A stretch of 22,836 nt of DNA from JBAWAP01 sp049589355 (GTDB lineage: Bacteria > Chloroflexota > Anaerolineae > VGOG01), in NCBI GenBank assembly GCA_049589355.1, contig JBAWAP010000307.1, positions 1 to 22,836 on the forward strand, read 5' to 3'. Shown piece by piece: positions 1 to 6,937 of the stretch. Position 1 is the stretch's first letter; each line of letters starts with the position of its first letter. Under the pieces are notes generated by a model. That model was given only the letters and a program-made list of their open reading frames with translations, made no database searches and was not told the origin of the DNA. The translations under genes and the position numbers were made by a program.

Positions 1-1
1 C

Positions 2-2365
2 CCTAAGACGCCGGTCAAGTGGATCAACTACGTGGGGACGCTGGCCTTTGGGGGGATTGTGGACCACACCGGTGGGGCACTAATTTGCAAGGAGGACCCG
101 GCCCTCAATCGCATCACCAAATACATCCCTCAACTCCCCAGTTCAGAATTCAAGGGGGAGACGCTGTACCTGCGCTTCAAACAGGGGGAGGGGTACAAAG
201 TCTTCTCTCCCTACTTCGTCCCCACGCTGGATCCCTACGACCTCTACGAGTGCCACGTCGGGCTGGGCTACACCCGCATTGTCTCCGAGTTCTACGGCAT
301 CAGGACGGAGATGACAGTCTTCGTCCCTCTGGGAGACAGCCAGGTGATCCGAGACATCCAAATCACCAACATCTCCGACCAGCCTCTGGAGATTGACGCC
401 ATACCCGTGGTCGAATACACGCACTTTGACGCCCTCAAGCAGTTCACCAACGCTGACTGGGTTCCCCAGACGGTGCAGAGCAAGGCGTACCACGATGAAA
501 AGGGCCTGCTCATCCTGACCCAATATGCCTTCATGAATAAGGACACCCGGATCAATTACTTCACCTCGAACCGTCCGGTTTCCTCGTTCGAATCGGGCCG
601 CGGGCGATTCCTGGGGGACAACGAGTACGGCACCTGGGCTAACCCCCTGAGCCTGCAACAACAGGAGGAGCTCGGCAACTACGAGGCTCTGCGGGGGGAC
701 AACATCGCTGCGCTGCTCCACCACCTGGGGATCATTCAACCCGGCGAGACCACCAGGCTGATCACCCAACTTGGCCAGGATGAAAGCGTCGAGAAGGCTC
801 TGGCCGCGATCCGACGTTATCGGGATCCGGAGCAAGTGGATCGGGCGTTGGATGAATTGGGTGACTTCTGGGACACCTATCTCTCCAAGATGCAAGTCGA
901 GACCCCAGACGCCAACACGAACAGCCTGCTCAACATCCACAACCCCAGGCAATGCTACATCACGCTGAACTGGTCCCGCTACCTCTCCCTCTACCAACTT
1001 GGCTTCGGGGCCAGGGGCATCGGCTTCAGAGATAGCTCCCAGGACGTGATGAGCGTCCTGGTCAGCGCACCCGAGGGGGGCAAGGCGCTCATCCGAAAAC
1101 TCCTCCAGGTGCAAAAGCGGGACGGCTCCGCCATGCACCAGTTCAATCCTCTAACCATGGTGGCCAACGAGGGGGATTCCAGGGAGATTGAGGGGGCTCC
1201 CAGGTATTACAGCGACGACCATCTGTGGATTGTGCTCGCCGTCACCGCCTATCTCAAGGAAACGGGGGACTTCGCCTTCCTAAATCAGGTGGTGCCCTAC
1301 TACGAAAAGGACAGAGAGGGACACCCTCTCGAATCAGGCACGGTGCTTGACCATCTGCGCCGCGCCATCGAGTTCACCTGGAGCGACGTGGGGGCACACG
1401 GGCTGCCGCTGTTGGGCTTCGCTGATTGGAATGATACGGTCAACCTGCGGAGGGGGGCGGAGTCCCTGTTTGCGGCCAACCTGTACGGCAAGGCTCTGCG
1501 GGAGATGATGGAACTGGCCCAGCACCTGGGCGATCAGGAATCCGTAGCCAAATACACCGAGTACTACGAAACGATGAAGCAGAGAGTGAACGAGCAGGCC
1601 TGGGACGGCGAGTGGTACGTGAGGTATTTCGACGCCGATGGGAGTCCTGTTGGTTCCCACACGAACACTGCGGGACAGATCTATGCCAACGGGCAATCGT
1701 GGCCGGTCATTTCGGGCTTCGCCCCGCCGGACCGGGCGAAGGCAGCTCTGGATGCTGTATACCGGCAGCTCAATACCCGCAACGGCATCAAGCTGAGCAC
1801 GCCGGGATACGACGGCTTTGACCCGGCAAAAGGGGGGATTACCACCTACCCGCCGGGAGCGAAGGAGAACGGCGGCATCTTTCTACACTCCAATCCGTGG
1901 GCCATCATCGCCGAAACAATCATCGGGAATGGAGACCGGGCTTTCGAGTACTACAATCAGATCAACCCAGTAGCCAAGAACGACAAGATAGATGAATTTG
2001 AATGTGAGCCCTACGTCTACTCCCAGAACATCCTGGGCGACGAGCATCCCCAGTTCGGGTCGGCCCGCAACAGTTGGCTTACGGGCACCGCTTCCTGGGC
2101 CTATCAAGCGGCTACCCAATACATCCTGGGGGTCAGGCCGACTTATGACGGGCTACAGATCAATCCTTGCCTACCCAGAAAGTGGGATGGCTTCAGAGTG
2201 ACTCGGAAATTCAGAAATGCTATCTACCAAATCGAGGTGAACAACCCCGACCACGTCTGCAAAGGGGTGAAATCAGTCAAAGTGGATGACAAAGAGGTTG
2301 CAGACAACGTGGTGCCTGTTTTTGGAGATGGCAAAACTCATCAGGTTGAAGTGGTTATGGGATAA
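2..2365 (+). CDS. GH94 glycoside phosphorylase (cellobiose/chitobiose phosphorylase-like), 5' partial
   Basis: Reversible phosphorolysis of a beta-linked disaccharide to sugar-1-phosphate plus monosaccharide, in the cytoplasm. The frame is open from base 2 and already reads KTPVKWINYVG, a typical near-N-terminal GH94 segment, so the true start lies upstream and the GTG at 32 is internal. Family landmarks in order are the N-terminal beta-sandwich (to about codon 270), GFRDSSQD, YSDDHLW, GFADWND at 1415-1435 whose last Asp is the expected general acid, ENGGIFLHSNPW, and the C-terminal NSWLTGTASWAYQA followed by a beta-sandwich ending. About 788 residues are visible, close to the family's usual 800 or so. 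Known: GH94 includes cellobiose, chitobiose, laminaribiose and related phosphorylases; substrate cannot be decided by eye. No downstream operon partner is on the same strand except the sensor kinase 170 bases later, which has a sugar-binding-type sensor domain. Confidence 0.92.
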   Translation, partial: PKTPVKWINYVGTLAFGGIVDHTGGALICKEDPALNRITKYIPQLPSSEFKGETLYLRFKQGEGYKVFSPYFVPTLDPYDLYECHVGLGYTRIVSEFYGIRTEMTVFVPLGDSQVIRDIQITNISDQPLEIDAIPVVEYTHFDALKQFTNADWVPQTVQSKAYHDEKGLLILTQYAFMNKDTRINYFTSNRPVSSFESGRGRFLGDNEYGTWANPLSLQQQEELGNYEALRGDNIAALLHHLGIIQPGETTRLITQLGQDESVEKALAAIRRYRDPEQVDRALDELGDFWDTYLSKMQVETPDANTNSLLNIHNPRQCYITLNWSRYLSLYQLGFGARGIGFRDSSQDVMSVLVSAPEGGKALIRKLLQVQKRDGSAMHQFNPLTMVANEGDSREIEGAPRYYSDDHLWIVLAVTAYLKETGDFAFLNQVVPYYEKDREGHPLESGTVLDHLRRAIEFTWSDVGAHGLPLLGFADWNDTVNLRRGAESLFAANLYGKALREMMELAQHLGDQESVAKYTEYYETMKQRVNEQAWDGEWYVRYFDADGSPVGSHTNTAGQIYANGQSWPVISGFAPPDRAKAALDAVYRQLNTRNGIKLSTPGYDGFDPAKGGITTYPPGAKENGGIFLHSNPWAIIAETIIGNGDRAFEYYNQINPVAKNDKIDEFECEPYVYSQNILGDEHPQFGSARNSWLTGTASWAYQAATQYILGVRPTYDGLQINPCLPRKWDGFRVTRKFRNAIYQIEVNNPDHVCKGVKSVKVDDKEVADNVVPVFGDGKTHQVEVVMG

Positions 2366-2387
2366 AGGACCCTATCTCACCTCCTCT

Positions 2388-2497
2388 TTATTTTTCACCC
2401 GAAAAAAAAGGGCGCCATCGAGGTGGAGGGCGAGGAGGGGACGGGCTCGACGTTTGTATTCTCGCTACCCTTGAGCCAGGGAGCATCAGTTTCATGA
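2388..2497 (+). pseudogene. Remnant of a histidine kinase C-terminus
   Basis: Between the GH94 stop and the next gene, frame 2 from 2411 reads GAIEVEGEEGTGSTFVFSLP and then LSQGASVS and a TGA at 2495-2497. This is the classic end of a HATPase_c domain (consensus GGxIxVxSxxGxGSTFxFxLP). Just upstream, in another frame (2388-2411), LFFTRKK resembles the F-box that normally precedes the GxGLGL loop; the loop itself is missing and a run of eight A (2402-2409) lies at the frame change. No start codon or ribosome site belongs to it. The downstream intact kinase ends with a similar but not identical HGGTIEIQSKVGKGSTFTVR, so this is either a decayed neighbouring kinase or the scar of duplication and recombination. 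Seen directly: the motif; inferred: the history. Confidence 0.7.
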
Positions 2498-2533
2498 CCT
2501 CTTGAGTCAAGGAGAGGGCAAGGAGGTGCACAC

Positions 2534-5083
2534 GTGGGAGACAGCCGGAAAGTAGACGAAGCAAGACAAGCCAGATCGCAGAACTCACGTCCGACCATCG
2601 GCTTGTTCGTGGGCCAGATGGAAGAGAGATACCAGTCTCTCGTGTGGCCTGGGATCGCCGACGTGGCCCAAGAACGAGGCGCCAACCTGATCTGCTTCGT
2701 AGGCAGGGCGCTGCGCTCACCCTACGGGTTCGAGGTTCAGCGCAACGTGATCTATGATCTGGCGAGCAAGGAGAATGTGGACGGCCTGGTGTTTATGTCT
2801 GGCACACTGGGCAACTTTGTTGACCTTGAAGAGCTCAGAAACTTCTGTGAGCGCTATCGCCCTCTGCCAATGGTCAGCATTGCGCTAGCACTGGGAGCCA
2901 TCCCCAGTGTATTGGTGGACAACGAGAAGGGCATGTGTGACGCGATCAGCCATCTCATTGAGGTGCATGGCTATCGCCGTATCGCCTTCATCCGCGGGCC
3001 TGAAGGTCACCAGGAAGCGGAGCAGCGGTATCGCACTTACACCGAGGTGCTGGCCGAGCACAGCATCCCCCTCGATCCTGACCTCATTGCACCCGGTAAC
3101 TTCGTTTTGCTCACGGGTGTGGAAGCAATCCATCTGCTGCTCGACCAGCGAAAGGTGGACTTTGAGGCCGTGGTGGCGGCTAATGACAGCATGGCTATCG
3201 GTGCGTTGGAGGCATTGCAGGCGCGGGGGATACGGGTGCCTGGTGACATCGCCGTGGTAGGTTTCGATGACATAGAGGAAAGCAGGTACGTCACACCTCC
3301 TCTGACCACAGTGCGGCAGCCACTGCATGAGCAGGGGAGACGGGCGGCCGAGATGGTGCTGGCACTGCTGGCAGGCGAGGAAGTGCCTGAGCAAGTGACG
3401 CTCCCCACGGAGCTGGTGGTGCGCCAGTCGTGCGGTTGCTTTTCCCAAGCAATGCGGCAAGCCTGGGTGGAAGAGGTAGCTACAACGGGCGAGAGGTTCG
3501 AGGACGCCTTCGCTGCGCGTCGGGAACACATCCTGTCTGAGATGGTGCAAGTGGTGAGGGCCTCCTACGCTGGTATCATCCCTGAAGGAGTAGGGCAACT
3601 ACTGAATGCCTTTTCGGCCGAGTTGAAGGGGGAGTCACCGGGCAGCTTTTTGTCAACGCTGGATGATATCTTACGCCAAATGGCCGCAGAAGGCGGCGAT
3701 GTGGCGTTGTGGCAAGGGGCGATATCTGCACTGCGTCGCCACACGCTGTCCTTTCTTGCCGACGACGGGGCTCTGCCTCGGGCCGAGAATCTCTGGCAAC
3801 AGGCTCGGGTGCTCATTGGGGAGGCGGCGCAGCGAGCAGAGGCATACCAAAGGCTGCAAGCAGAACAGCAGGCTGTGATATTGCGTGACATCAGCCAGAC
3901 ACTGATGACGACGTTTAACGTCGGGCAATTGATGGACGTGGTAGCTCAGGAGCTGCCACAGTTGGGGATTAAGAGTTGCTATGTCTCTTTGTACGAGCAG
4001 CGTCCTGGGCCTGTGGCGGGAGGGCAAAAGGTGCCTGCTGAATGGTCGAGGCTGAACTTGGCCTACGACGAAGAGGGACGCGTTGAATTAGAGACTAGCG
4101 GACGACGCTTCCTCTCCCGCCAACTGGTGCCGCGCGGCCTGTTGCCCCGCGAGATGCGATATGCTATGGTGCTCGAGCCCCTCTACTTCAGGGATGATGT
4201 CCAGTTCGGATTTGCCCTCTTCGAGCTGCCGCAAGAGGGGAGAGTGGTTTACGAGATGCTGGGTCAGCAGATCAGCACTGCATTGAGAGGGGCGCTGCTC
4301 TTCCAAGAGCGCAAGCGGGCGGAGGCGGCGCTGAAGGAGTACTCGGAGCGGCTGGAGGAGATGGTAGAAGAGCGCACCAAGGAACTCCGGGATGCCCAAG
4401 AGCAACTCATCCGCAAGGAGAAACTGGCCGTGCTGGGCCAACTGGCCGGTGGCGTGGGCCACGAACTGCGCAACCCCCTGGGGGCCATCAAGAACGCCAT
4501 CTACTTCCTCAACATGGTCCTGGAAGAACCCGAACCGGAGGTGAAGGAGGCACTGGAGATCCTGCAGAAAGAAGTGGCCATCTCCGAGAAGATCATCAGC
4601 AGCCTCCTCGACTTCGCCCGTGTCAAACCCCCCGCCCGGCGGAAGGTGAATATCAACGACGTCGTCCAGGAGGCGCTGTCTCGCACCGCCGTGCCAGAGA
4701 ACGTCGAAGTGGAGAGCCAACTGGACGAGGCCTTGCCCATCATCCTGGCCGACCCCGATCAACTCGGTCAGGTCTTCGGAAACATCATTCTCAACGCGGT
4801 GCAGGCCATGGCTGAGGGTGGCCGGTTGGTGCTCAGGTCTGAAGTGGAAAGTCCGGAGTGGGTGGCCGTCTCCTTCGCCGATACAGGGGTGGGCATCCCC
4901 GAGGAGAACCTGGGCGAGCTCTTCGAGCCGCTCTTCACCACCAAAGCCAAAGGGGTTGGGCTAGGACTGGCGATCGTTAAGAGCTTGGTGGACGGGCATG
5001 GGGGTACTATCGAGATACAAAGTAAGGTAGGAAAAGGTAGCACCTTCACGGTAAGGCTGCCCACCAAGGAGGCGCAAGCCTAA
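2534..5083 (+). CDS. Soluble sensor histidine kinase with LacI-type ligand-binding domain
   Basis: Starts at GTG 2534, seven bases after a strong AGGAGG (2521-2526). Residues about 18-300 are a LacI/GalR-type periplasmic-binding fold (IGLFVGQ, GYRRIAFIRGP, AANDSMAIGALEAL, DIAVVGFDDIEESRYVTPPLTTVRQP) ending in the SCGC element seen in cytoplasmic sensor fusions. No helix-turn-helix and no membrane segment is seen, so the protein is probably cytoplasmic. A helical region (300-440) and a probable GAF-like domain (about 450-595) follow, then a coiled coil. HisKA has the phospho-acceptor His643 in GHELRNP. HATPase_c has N-box N750/N754, DTGVGIPE (D783), FEPLFTTKAKG and GVGLGLAI. It probably senses a small ligand such as a sugar and phosphorylates a response regulator. 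No cognate regulator is adjacent; the only one in the window (20936-21619) has a degenerate receiver. It converges with the HypE-like gene 12 bases downstream. Confidence 0.88.
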   Translation: MGDSRKVDEARQARSQNSRPTIGLFVGQMEERYQSLVWPGIADVAQERGANLICFVGRALRSPYGFEVQRNVIYDLASKENVDGLVFMSGTLGNFVDLEELRNFCERYRPLPMVSIALALGAIPSVLVDNEKGMCDAISHLIEVHGYRRIAFIRGPEGHQEAEQRYRTYTEVLAEHSIPLDPDLIAPGNFVLLTGVEAIHLLLDQRKVDFEAVVAANDSMAIGALEALQARGIRVPGDIAVVGFDDIEESRYVTPPLTTVRQPLHEQGRRAAEMVLALLAGEEVPEQVTLPTELVVRQSCGCFSQAMRQAWVEEVATTGERFEDAFAARREHILSEMVQVVRASYAGIIPEGVGQLLNAFSAELKGESPGSFLSTLDDILRQMAAEGGDVALWQGAISALRRHTLSFLADDGALPRAENLWQQARVLIGEAAQRAEAYQRLQAEQQAVILRDISQTLMTTFNVGQLMDVVAQELPQLGIKSCYVSLYEQRPGPVAGGQKVPAEWSRLNLAYDEEGRVELETSGRRFLSRQLVPRGLLPREMRYAMVLEPLYFRDDVQFGFALFELPQEGRVVYEMLGQQISTALRGALLFQERKRAEAALKEYSERLEEMVEERTKELRDAQEQLIRKEKLAVLGQLAGGVGHELRNPLGAIKNAIYFLNMVLEEPEPEVKEALEILQKEVAISEKIISSLLDFARVKPPARRKVNINDVVQEALSRTAVPENVEVESQLDEALPIILADPDQLGQVFGNIILNAVQAMAEGGRLVLRSEVESPEWVAVSFADTGVGIPEENLGELFEPLFTTKAKGVGLGLAIVKSLVDGHGGTIEIQSKVGKGSTFTVRLPTKEAQA

Positions 5084-5095
5084 ACAAAAACAAGC

Positions 5096-6109
5096 TCACT
5101 CGAAGAGCTTGGCGATCTCATCCCTTCCGAAATAGGGGAGGTTCCTCGTCACCCCGCCAGTCATAAGTTTTAGCCCCTCTTCCCTGGCTACGACTTTGCC
5201 GATGGCCGCAGCCGCAATGCCCGCCTCCTCCAGTTTCCCGATAACCCGCGCCGAGTCTTCCGGCGACAGAACGATGAGCAGCGAGCCCGAGGCAATGATT
5301 CCCAGGGGATCAAGGCCATAATCGGCACAGAGGAGGGTCGTCTCCGGAAGGATCTCGATCCGTTCCTTGTGAACCAGTAGGCCCACGTCCGCCGCCCGAG
5401 CCAGTTCCCACAGGCCCATTGCCAGCCCGCCCTCTGTGGGGTCATGCATGGCGTGCACCCGCGCCTGAGCGGTGGCAATCTGGGCCTCGCGCATCACGCT
5501 GATACCCGGCTCGTGGAGGAAACCCCGGCAGCGGTTAATGAAATCCGATGAGTACTTGCTCGCCAACTCCCCCGCTTTCTCCCGGGCAATGATCGAGGTG
5601 GCCTCGATGGCGATGCCCTTGGTGAGGATGATGACGTCTCCTACCTGAGCCCCAGCAGTGGTCACCAGCCTGTCTCGTTCCATCTCGCCCAACATCTGCC
5701 CCACCACGATGGGCCGGTCCAGGCCGTGAGTGATCTCGGTGTGGCCGCCACAAAAGGAGACCCCTAGCTTGCGGCAGGCATCGGAGAGCTGAGAGAAGAT
5801 CCCCTCCACCATGGCCCTATCTGTGCTCCCTGCGGGCAAAAGTACAGTGGCCAAAAACCACCTGGGGATAGCGCCAGTGGTAGCCACGTCGTTGGCGTTG
5901 ATGTTGACAACGTACCAGCCTATCTCCTCGGTGACAAAGGTGATGGGATCGGTTTTGGCTACCAGATAACGGTCGCCAAAGTCTATCACCGTGGCATCCT
6001 CACCCACCTCAGCGCCTACCACCACCCGCTCGTTGACCTGAGCATACTTGGCCAAGATCTGTCCTAGATAATCTATCTCCAGCTTGCCCACAGGCAGAAA
6101 ATCCGACAT
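5096..6109 (-). CDS. PurM/HypE-superfamily ATP-binding protein (AIR synthase-related)
   Basis: 337 residues with the PurM/ThiL/SelD/HypE fold: GEDAT (36-40) resembling the ThiL GDDAA site, AKTDPITF, NANDVATTGA (71-80), GGHTEIT (121-127) and the C-terminal-domain HDPTEGGLA (222-230). These enzymes bind ATP as dimers and phosphorylate or dehydrate a carboxamide or phosphate. HypE proper ends in a PRIC-type Cys tail that carries the thiocarboxamide; this protein ends in EIAKLFE, so that role is unlikely and no hydrogenase maturation genes are near. Archaeal and bacterial homologues are commonly labelled HypE-related without a proven reaction. The ATG has only a weak GGGGA ribosome site five bases upstream. 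A leader of about 165 nt with promoter, short ORF and terminator precedes it (see 6141-6308), suggesting attenuation. It ends 12 bases from the convergent kinase. Confidence 0.82.
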   Translation of the reverse strand: MSDFLPVGKLEIDYLGQILAKYAQVNERVVVGAEVGEDATVIDFGDRYLVAKTDPITFVTEEIGWYVVNINANDVATTGAIPRWFLATVLLPAGSTDRAMVEGIFSQLSDACRKLGVSFCGGHTEITHGLDRPIVVGQMLGEMERDRLVTTAGAQVGDVIILTKGIAIEATSIIAREKAGELASKYSSDFINRCRGFLHEPGISVMREAQIATAQARVHAMHDPTEGGLAMGLWELARAADVGLLVHKERIEILPETTLLCADYGLDPLGIIASGSLLIVLSPEDSARVIGKLEEAGIAAAAIGKVVAREEGLKLMTGGVTRNLPYFGRDEIAKLFE

Positions 6110-6140
6110 CTTGTCCCCACTTCGCCAAAGAAATCGCTTT

Positions 6141-6175
6141 CAAAGACAAAGGGCCTCCTCAGAAGAAGAGGCCCC
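6141..6175 (-). terminator. Intrinsic terminator/attenuator before the HypE-like gene
   Basis: Read on the minus strand, a stem GGGCCTC/GAGGCCC (arms 6151-6157 and 6168-6174, seven perfect pairs plus two more after a mismatch, loop of four) is followed by the T-rich tract TTTGTCTTT. It lies only about 32 nt before the ATG at 6109 and downstream of a good promoter and short ORF, so it can cut off transcription before the gene unless prevented. Confidence 0.65.
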
Positions 6176-6181
6176 TTGCTT

Positions 6182-6222
6182 GCGCCGTAGCTATCTCCCA
6201 AAGGGAGGTGATGCTACGGCGC
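6182..6222 (-). promoter_or_regulatory. Long hairpin in the leader, competing with a second pairing
   Basis: A 10-bp perfect inverted repeat (GCGCCGTAGC at 6182-6191 and its complement at 6213-6222) encloses a further CTCCC-AAA-GGGAG stem, giving about 18 pairs with a two-base bulge on the minus-strand RNA. Bases 6204-6214, inside this hairpin, are also perfectly complementary over 11 bases to 6247-6257, the ribosome-binding site of the upstream short ORF. The two foldings exclude each other, as in a translational or transcriptional switch. Confidence 0.65.
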
Positions 6223-6244
6223 TATTATTACTACTGTGGTCCAT
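6191..6244 (-). CDS. Putative 17-residue leader peptide
   Basis: ATG at 6244-6242 lies eight bases after a near-ideal AGGAGGTGA site (6258-6250) and reads MDHSSNNSAVASPPFGR before TAG at 6193-6191. It follows a good sigma-70-type promoter by about 30 nt and its last codons lie in the leader hairpin, so a translating ribosome would open that hairpin. Five of 17 residues are Ser and two Asn; there is no run of a single amino acid as in classical amino-acid attenuators. It resembles no family I know. Function as a leader peptide is inferred from layout only. Confidence 0.5.
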   Translation of the reverse strand: MDHSSNNSAVASPPFGR

Positions 6245-6246
6245 TG

Positions 6247-6308
6247 GCATCACCTCCTATATCTATGATAGCAACAAGTATTATCCCCCAAAAGGGTTAA
6301 TTTGTCAA
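6247..6308 (-). promoter_or_regulatory. Sigma-70-type promoter and strong RBS of the leader
   Basis: Minus strand: TTGACA (6308-6303), 17-base spacer, GATAAT (6285-6280); expected start of transcription near 6273. The Shine-Dalgarno AGGAGGTGA at 6258-6250 follows directly. This is one of the best consensus promoters in the window and can serve the short ORF and the HypE-like gene. Confidence 0.75.
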
Positions 6309-6355
6309 ATCACTCGATGACTCTCAGGATGGGGTCGTCGTAGAGGATGAAAGAG

Positions 6356-6402
6356 AACCCGCTCCGTTAGATTACATTCCAACTACGCTCCCAGAGCGGG
6401 TT
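6356..6402 (-). terminator. Probable terminator after the DUF5679 gene
   Basis: Perfect 9-bp inverted repeat AACCCGCTC (6356-6364) and GAGCGGGTT (6394-6402) with a 29-base loop, followed on the minus strand by a pyrimidine-rich TCTCTTT. It sits 40 bases past the stop of the zinc-ribbon gene and before the next promoter, the expected place for a terminator, although the loop is long. Confidence 0.45.
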
Positions 6403-6441
6403 ATCTCCATACCGTGTTGCATTTCAACCACGGAGATCCTT

Positions 6442-6594
6442 CTATTTCTTCTTAGGGAGGAACTTGAACATCCCAGTGCCACATTCGGGGCAGATCCCCT
6501 TGGCCGCCAGGCGGCCATTCTTCATGATTACCTCCTTGGCATTTTTCATTTTTCTCTTGACCCTGCACTTAACGCAATAACCTTCTACCTCCAC
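6442..6594 (-). CDS. Small zinc-ribbon protein, DUF5679 family
   Basis: A 50-residue ORF starting at GTG 6594, nine bases after AGGAGG. It has YCVKC (Cys7, Cys10) and ICPECG (Cys35, Cys38), a four-Cys zinc ribbon, with a central EVIMKNGRLAAKG and a basic tail FLPKKK. The arrangement GYCVKCR..M.N...V.MKNGR.A..G.CP.CGT.MF matches DUF5679, a family of unknown function frequent in Chloroflexota and archaea. It has its own promoter (6630-6658) and probable terminator (6356-6402), so it is a separate unit. The role is unknown; a nucleic-acid or protein binding module is plausible. Confidence 0.85.
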   Translation of the reverse strand: MEVEGYCVKCRVKRKMKNAKEVIMKNGRLAAKGICPECGTGMFKFLPKKK

Positions 6595-6629
6595 CGCCTT
6601 TCACCTCCTTCTGTATTGTTGTTGTAACT

Positions 6630-6658
6630 ATTATAGCATAAAATACCAATTTTGACAA
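6630..6658 (-). promoter_or_regulatory. Promoter of the DUF5679 gene
   Basis: Minus strand TTGTCA (6658-6653), exactly 17 bases, TATAAT (6635-6630), with transcription expected to begin about 25-30 bases before the strong AGGAGG of the zinc-ribbon gene. The perfect -10 box and spacing make it convincing. Confidence 0.8.
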
Positions 6659-6679
6659 CTCCCTCTTCACCCTCCCCGA

Positions 6680-6937
6680 CTAAGGCCTGCCGACCGAAGA
6701 CGGCTGGAGAACGACCGGGATAGGTCTATCTACCCCCACCTCATCCCGACTCACTCGACAGAGGTAGGCATAGACCTCTAGGCCAGCGTTAGCTGCCTCC
6801 CGCAAGGCTTGCCCAGAGGTTGGCCCGAAGTTGGTAACGTGGGCCCATACCGGCTGCCCTCTCACTTCCACCATAGCCCGGAAACGGTTATCCCGCTGGA
6901 TGAAGGTCCCTGCGACCAGCGGCCTCCCTAGCCTCAC
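6680..6937 (-). CDS. Internally deleted SfsA-like protein (85 residues)
   Basis: GTG at 6937 overlaps the TGA of the DUF3786 gene (GTGA) and follows GGGGAGGT at good distance, so it is translationally coupled. Residues 1-39 (PLVAGTFIQRDNRFRAMVEV, AHVTNFGPT) match the N-terminal OB-like part of SfsA, where HLPNSGR is usual. Residues 40-76 (ALREAANAGLEVYAYLCRVS, then RPIPVVL) match the very C-terminus. The middle of about 140-150 residues is absent, including the PD-(D/E)XK-like nuclease core with its EVKSVTL strand. Full-length SfsA is about 230 residues and was described as a sugar-fermentation stimulation protein with DNA-binding and probable nuclease ability. Reading frame, start and ribosome site are intact, so the short form is probably translated. 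Whether it is functional or a deletion relic is open. Confidence 0.75.
   Translation of the reverse strand: MRLGRPLVAGTFIQRDNRFRAMVEVRGQPVWAHVTNFGPTSGQALREAANAGLEVYAYLCRVSRDEVGVDRPIPVVLQPSSVGRP

Noticed and set aside
143..1138. Long minus-strand open frame (331 codons) opposite the GH94 gene
   Set aside because: It is the complement of well-conserved GH94 coding sequence; its translation has no recognisable family pattern and no ribosome site.
6211..6300. Plus-strand micro-ORF of 29 codons with four consecutive Tyr codons (MLRRYYYYCG...), like an attenuator leader peptide
   Set aside because: GGGAGG lies only about two bases from its ATG, there is no plus-strand promoter or regulated gene downstream until 7759, and the Tyr codons arise from the complement of the minus-strand leader ORF.
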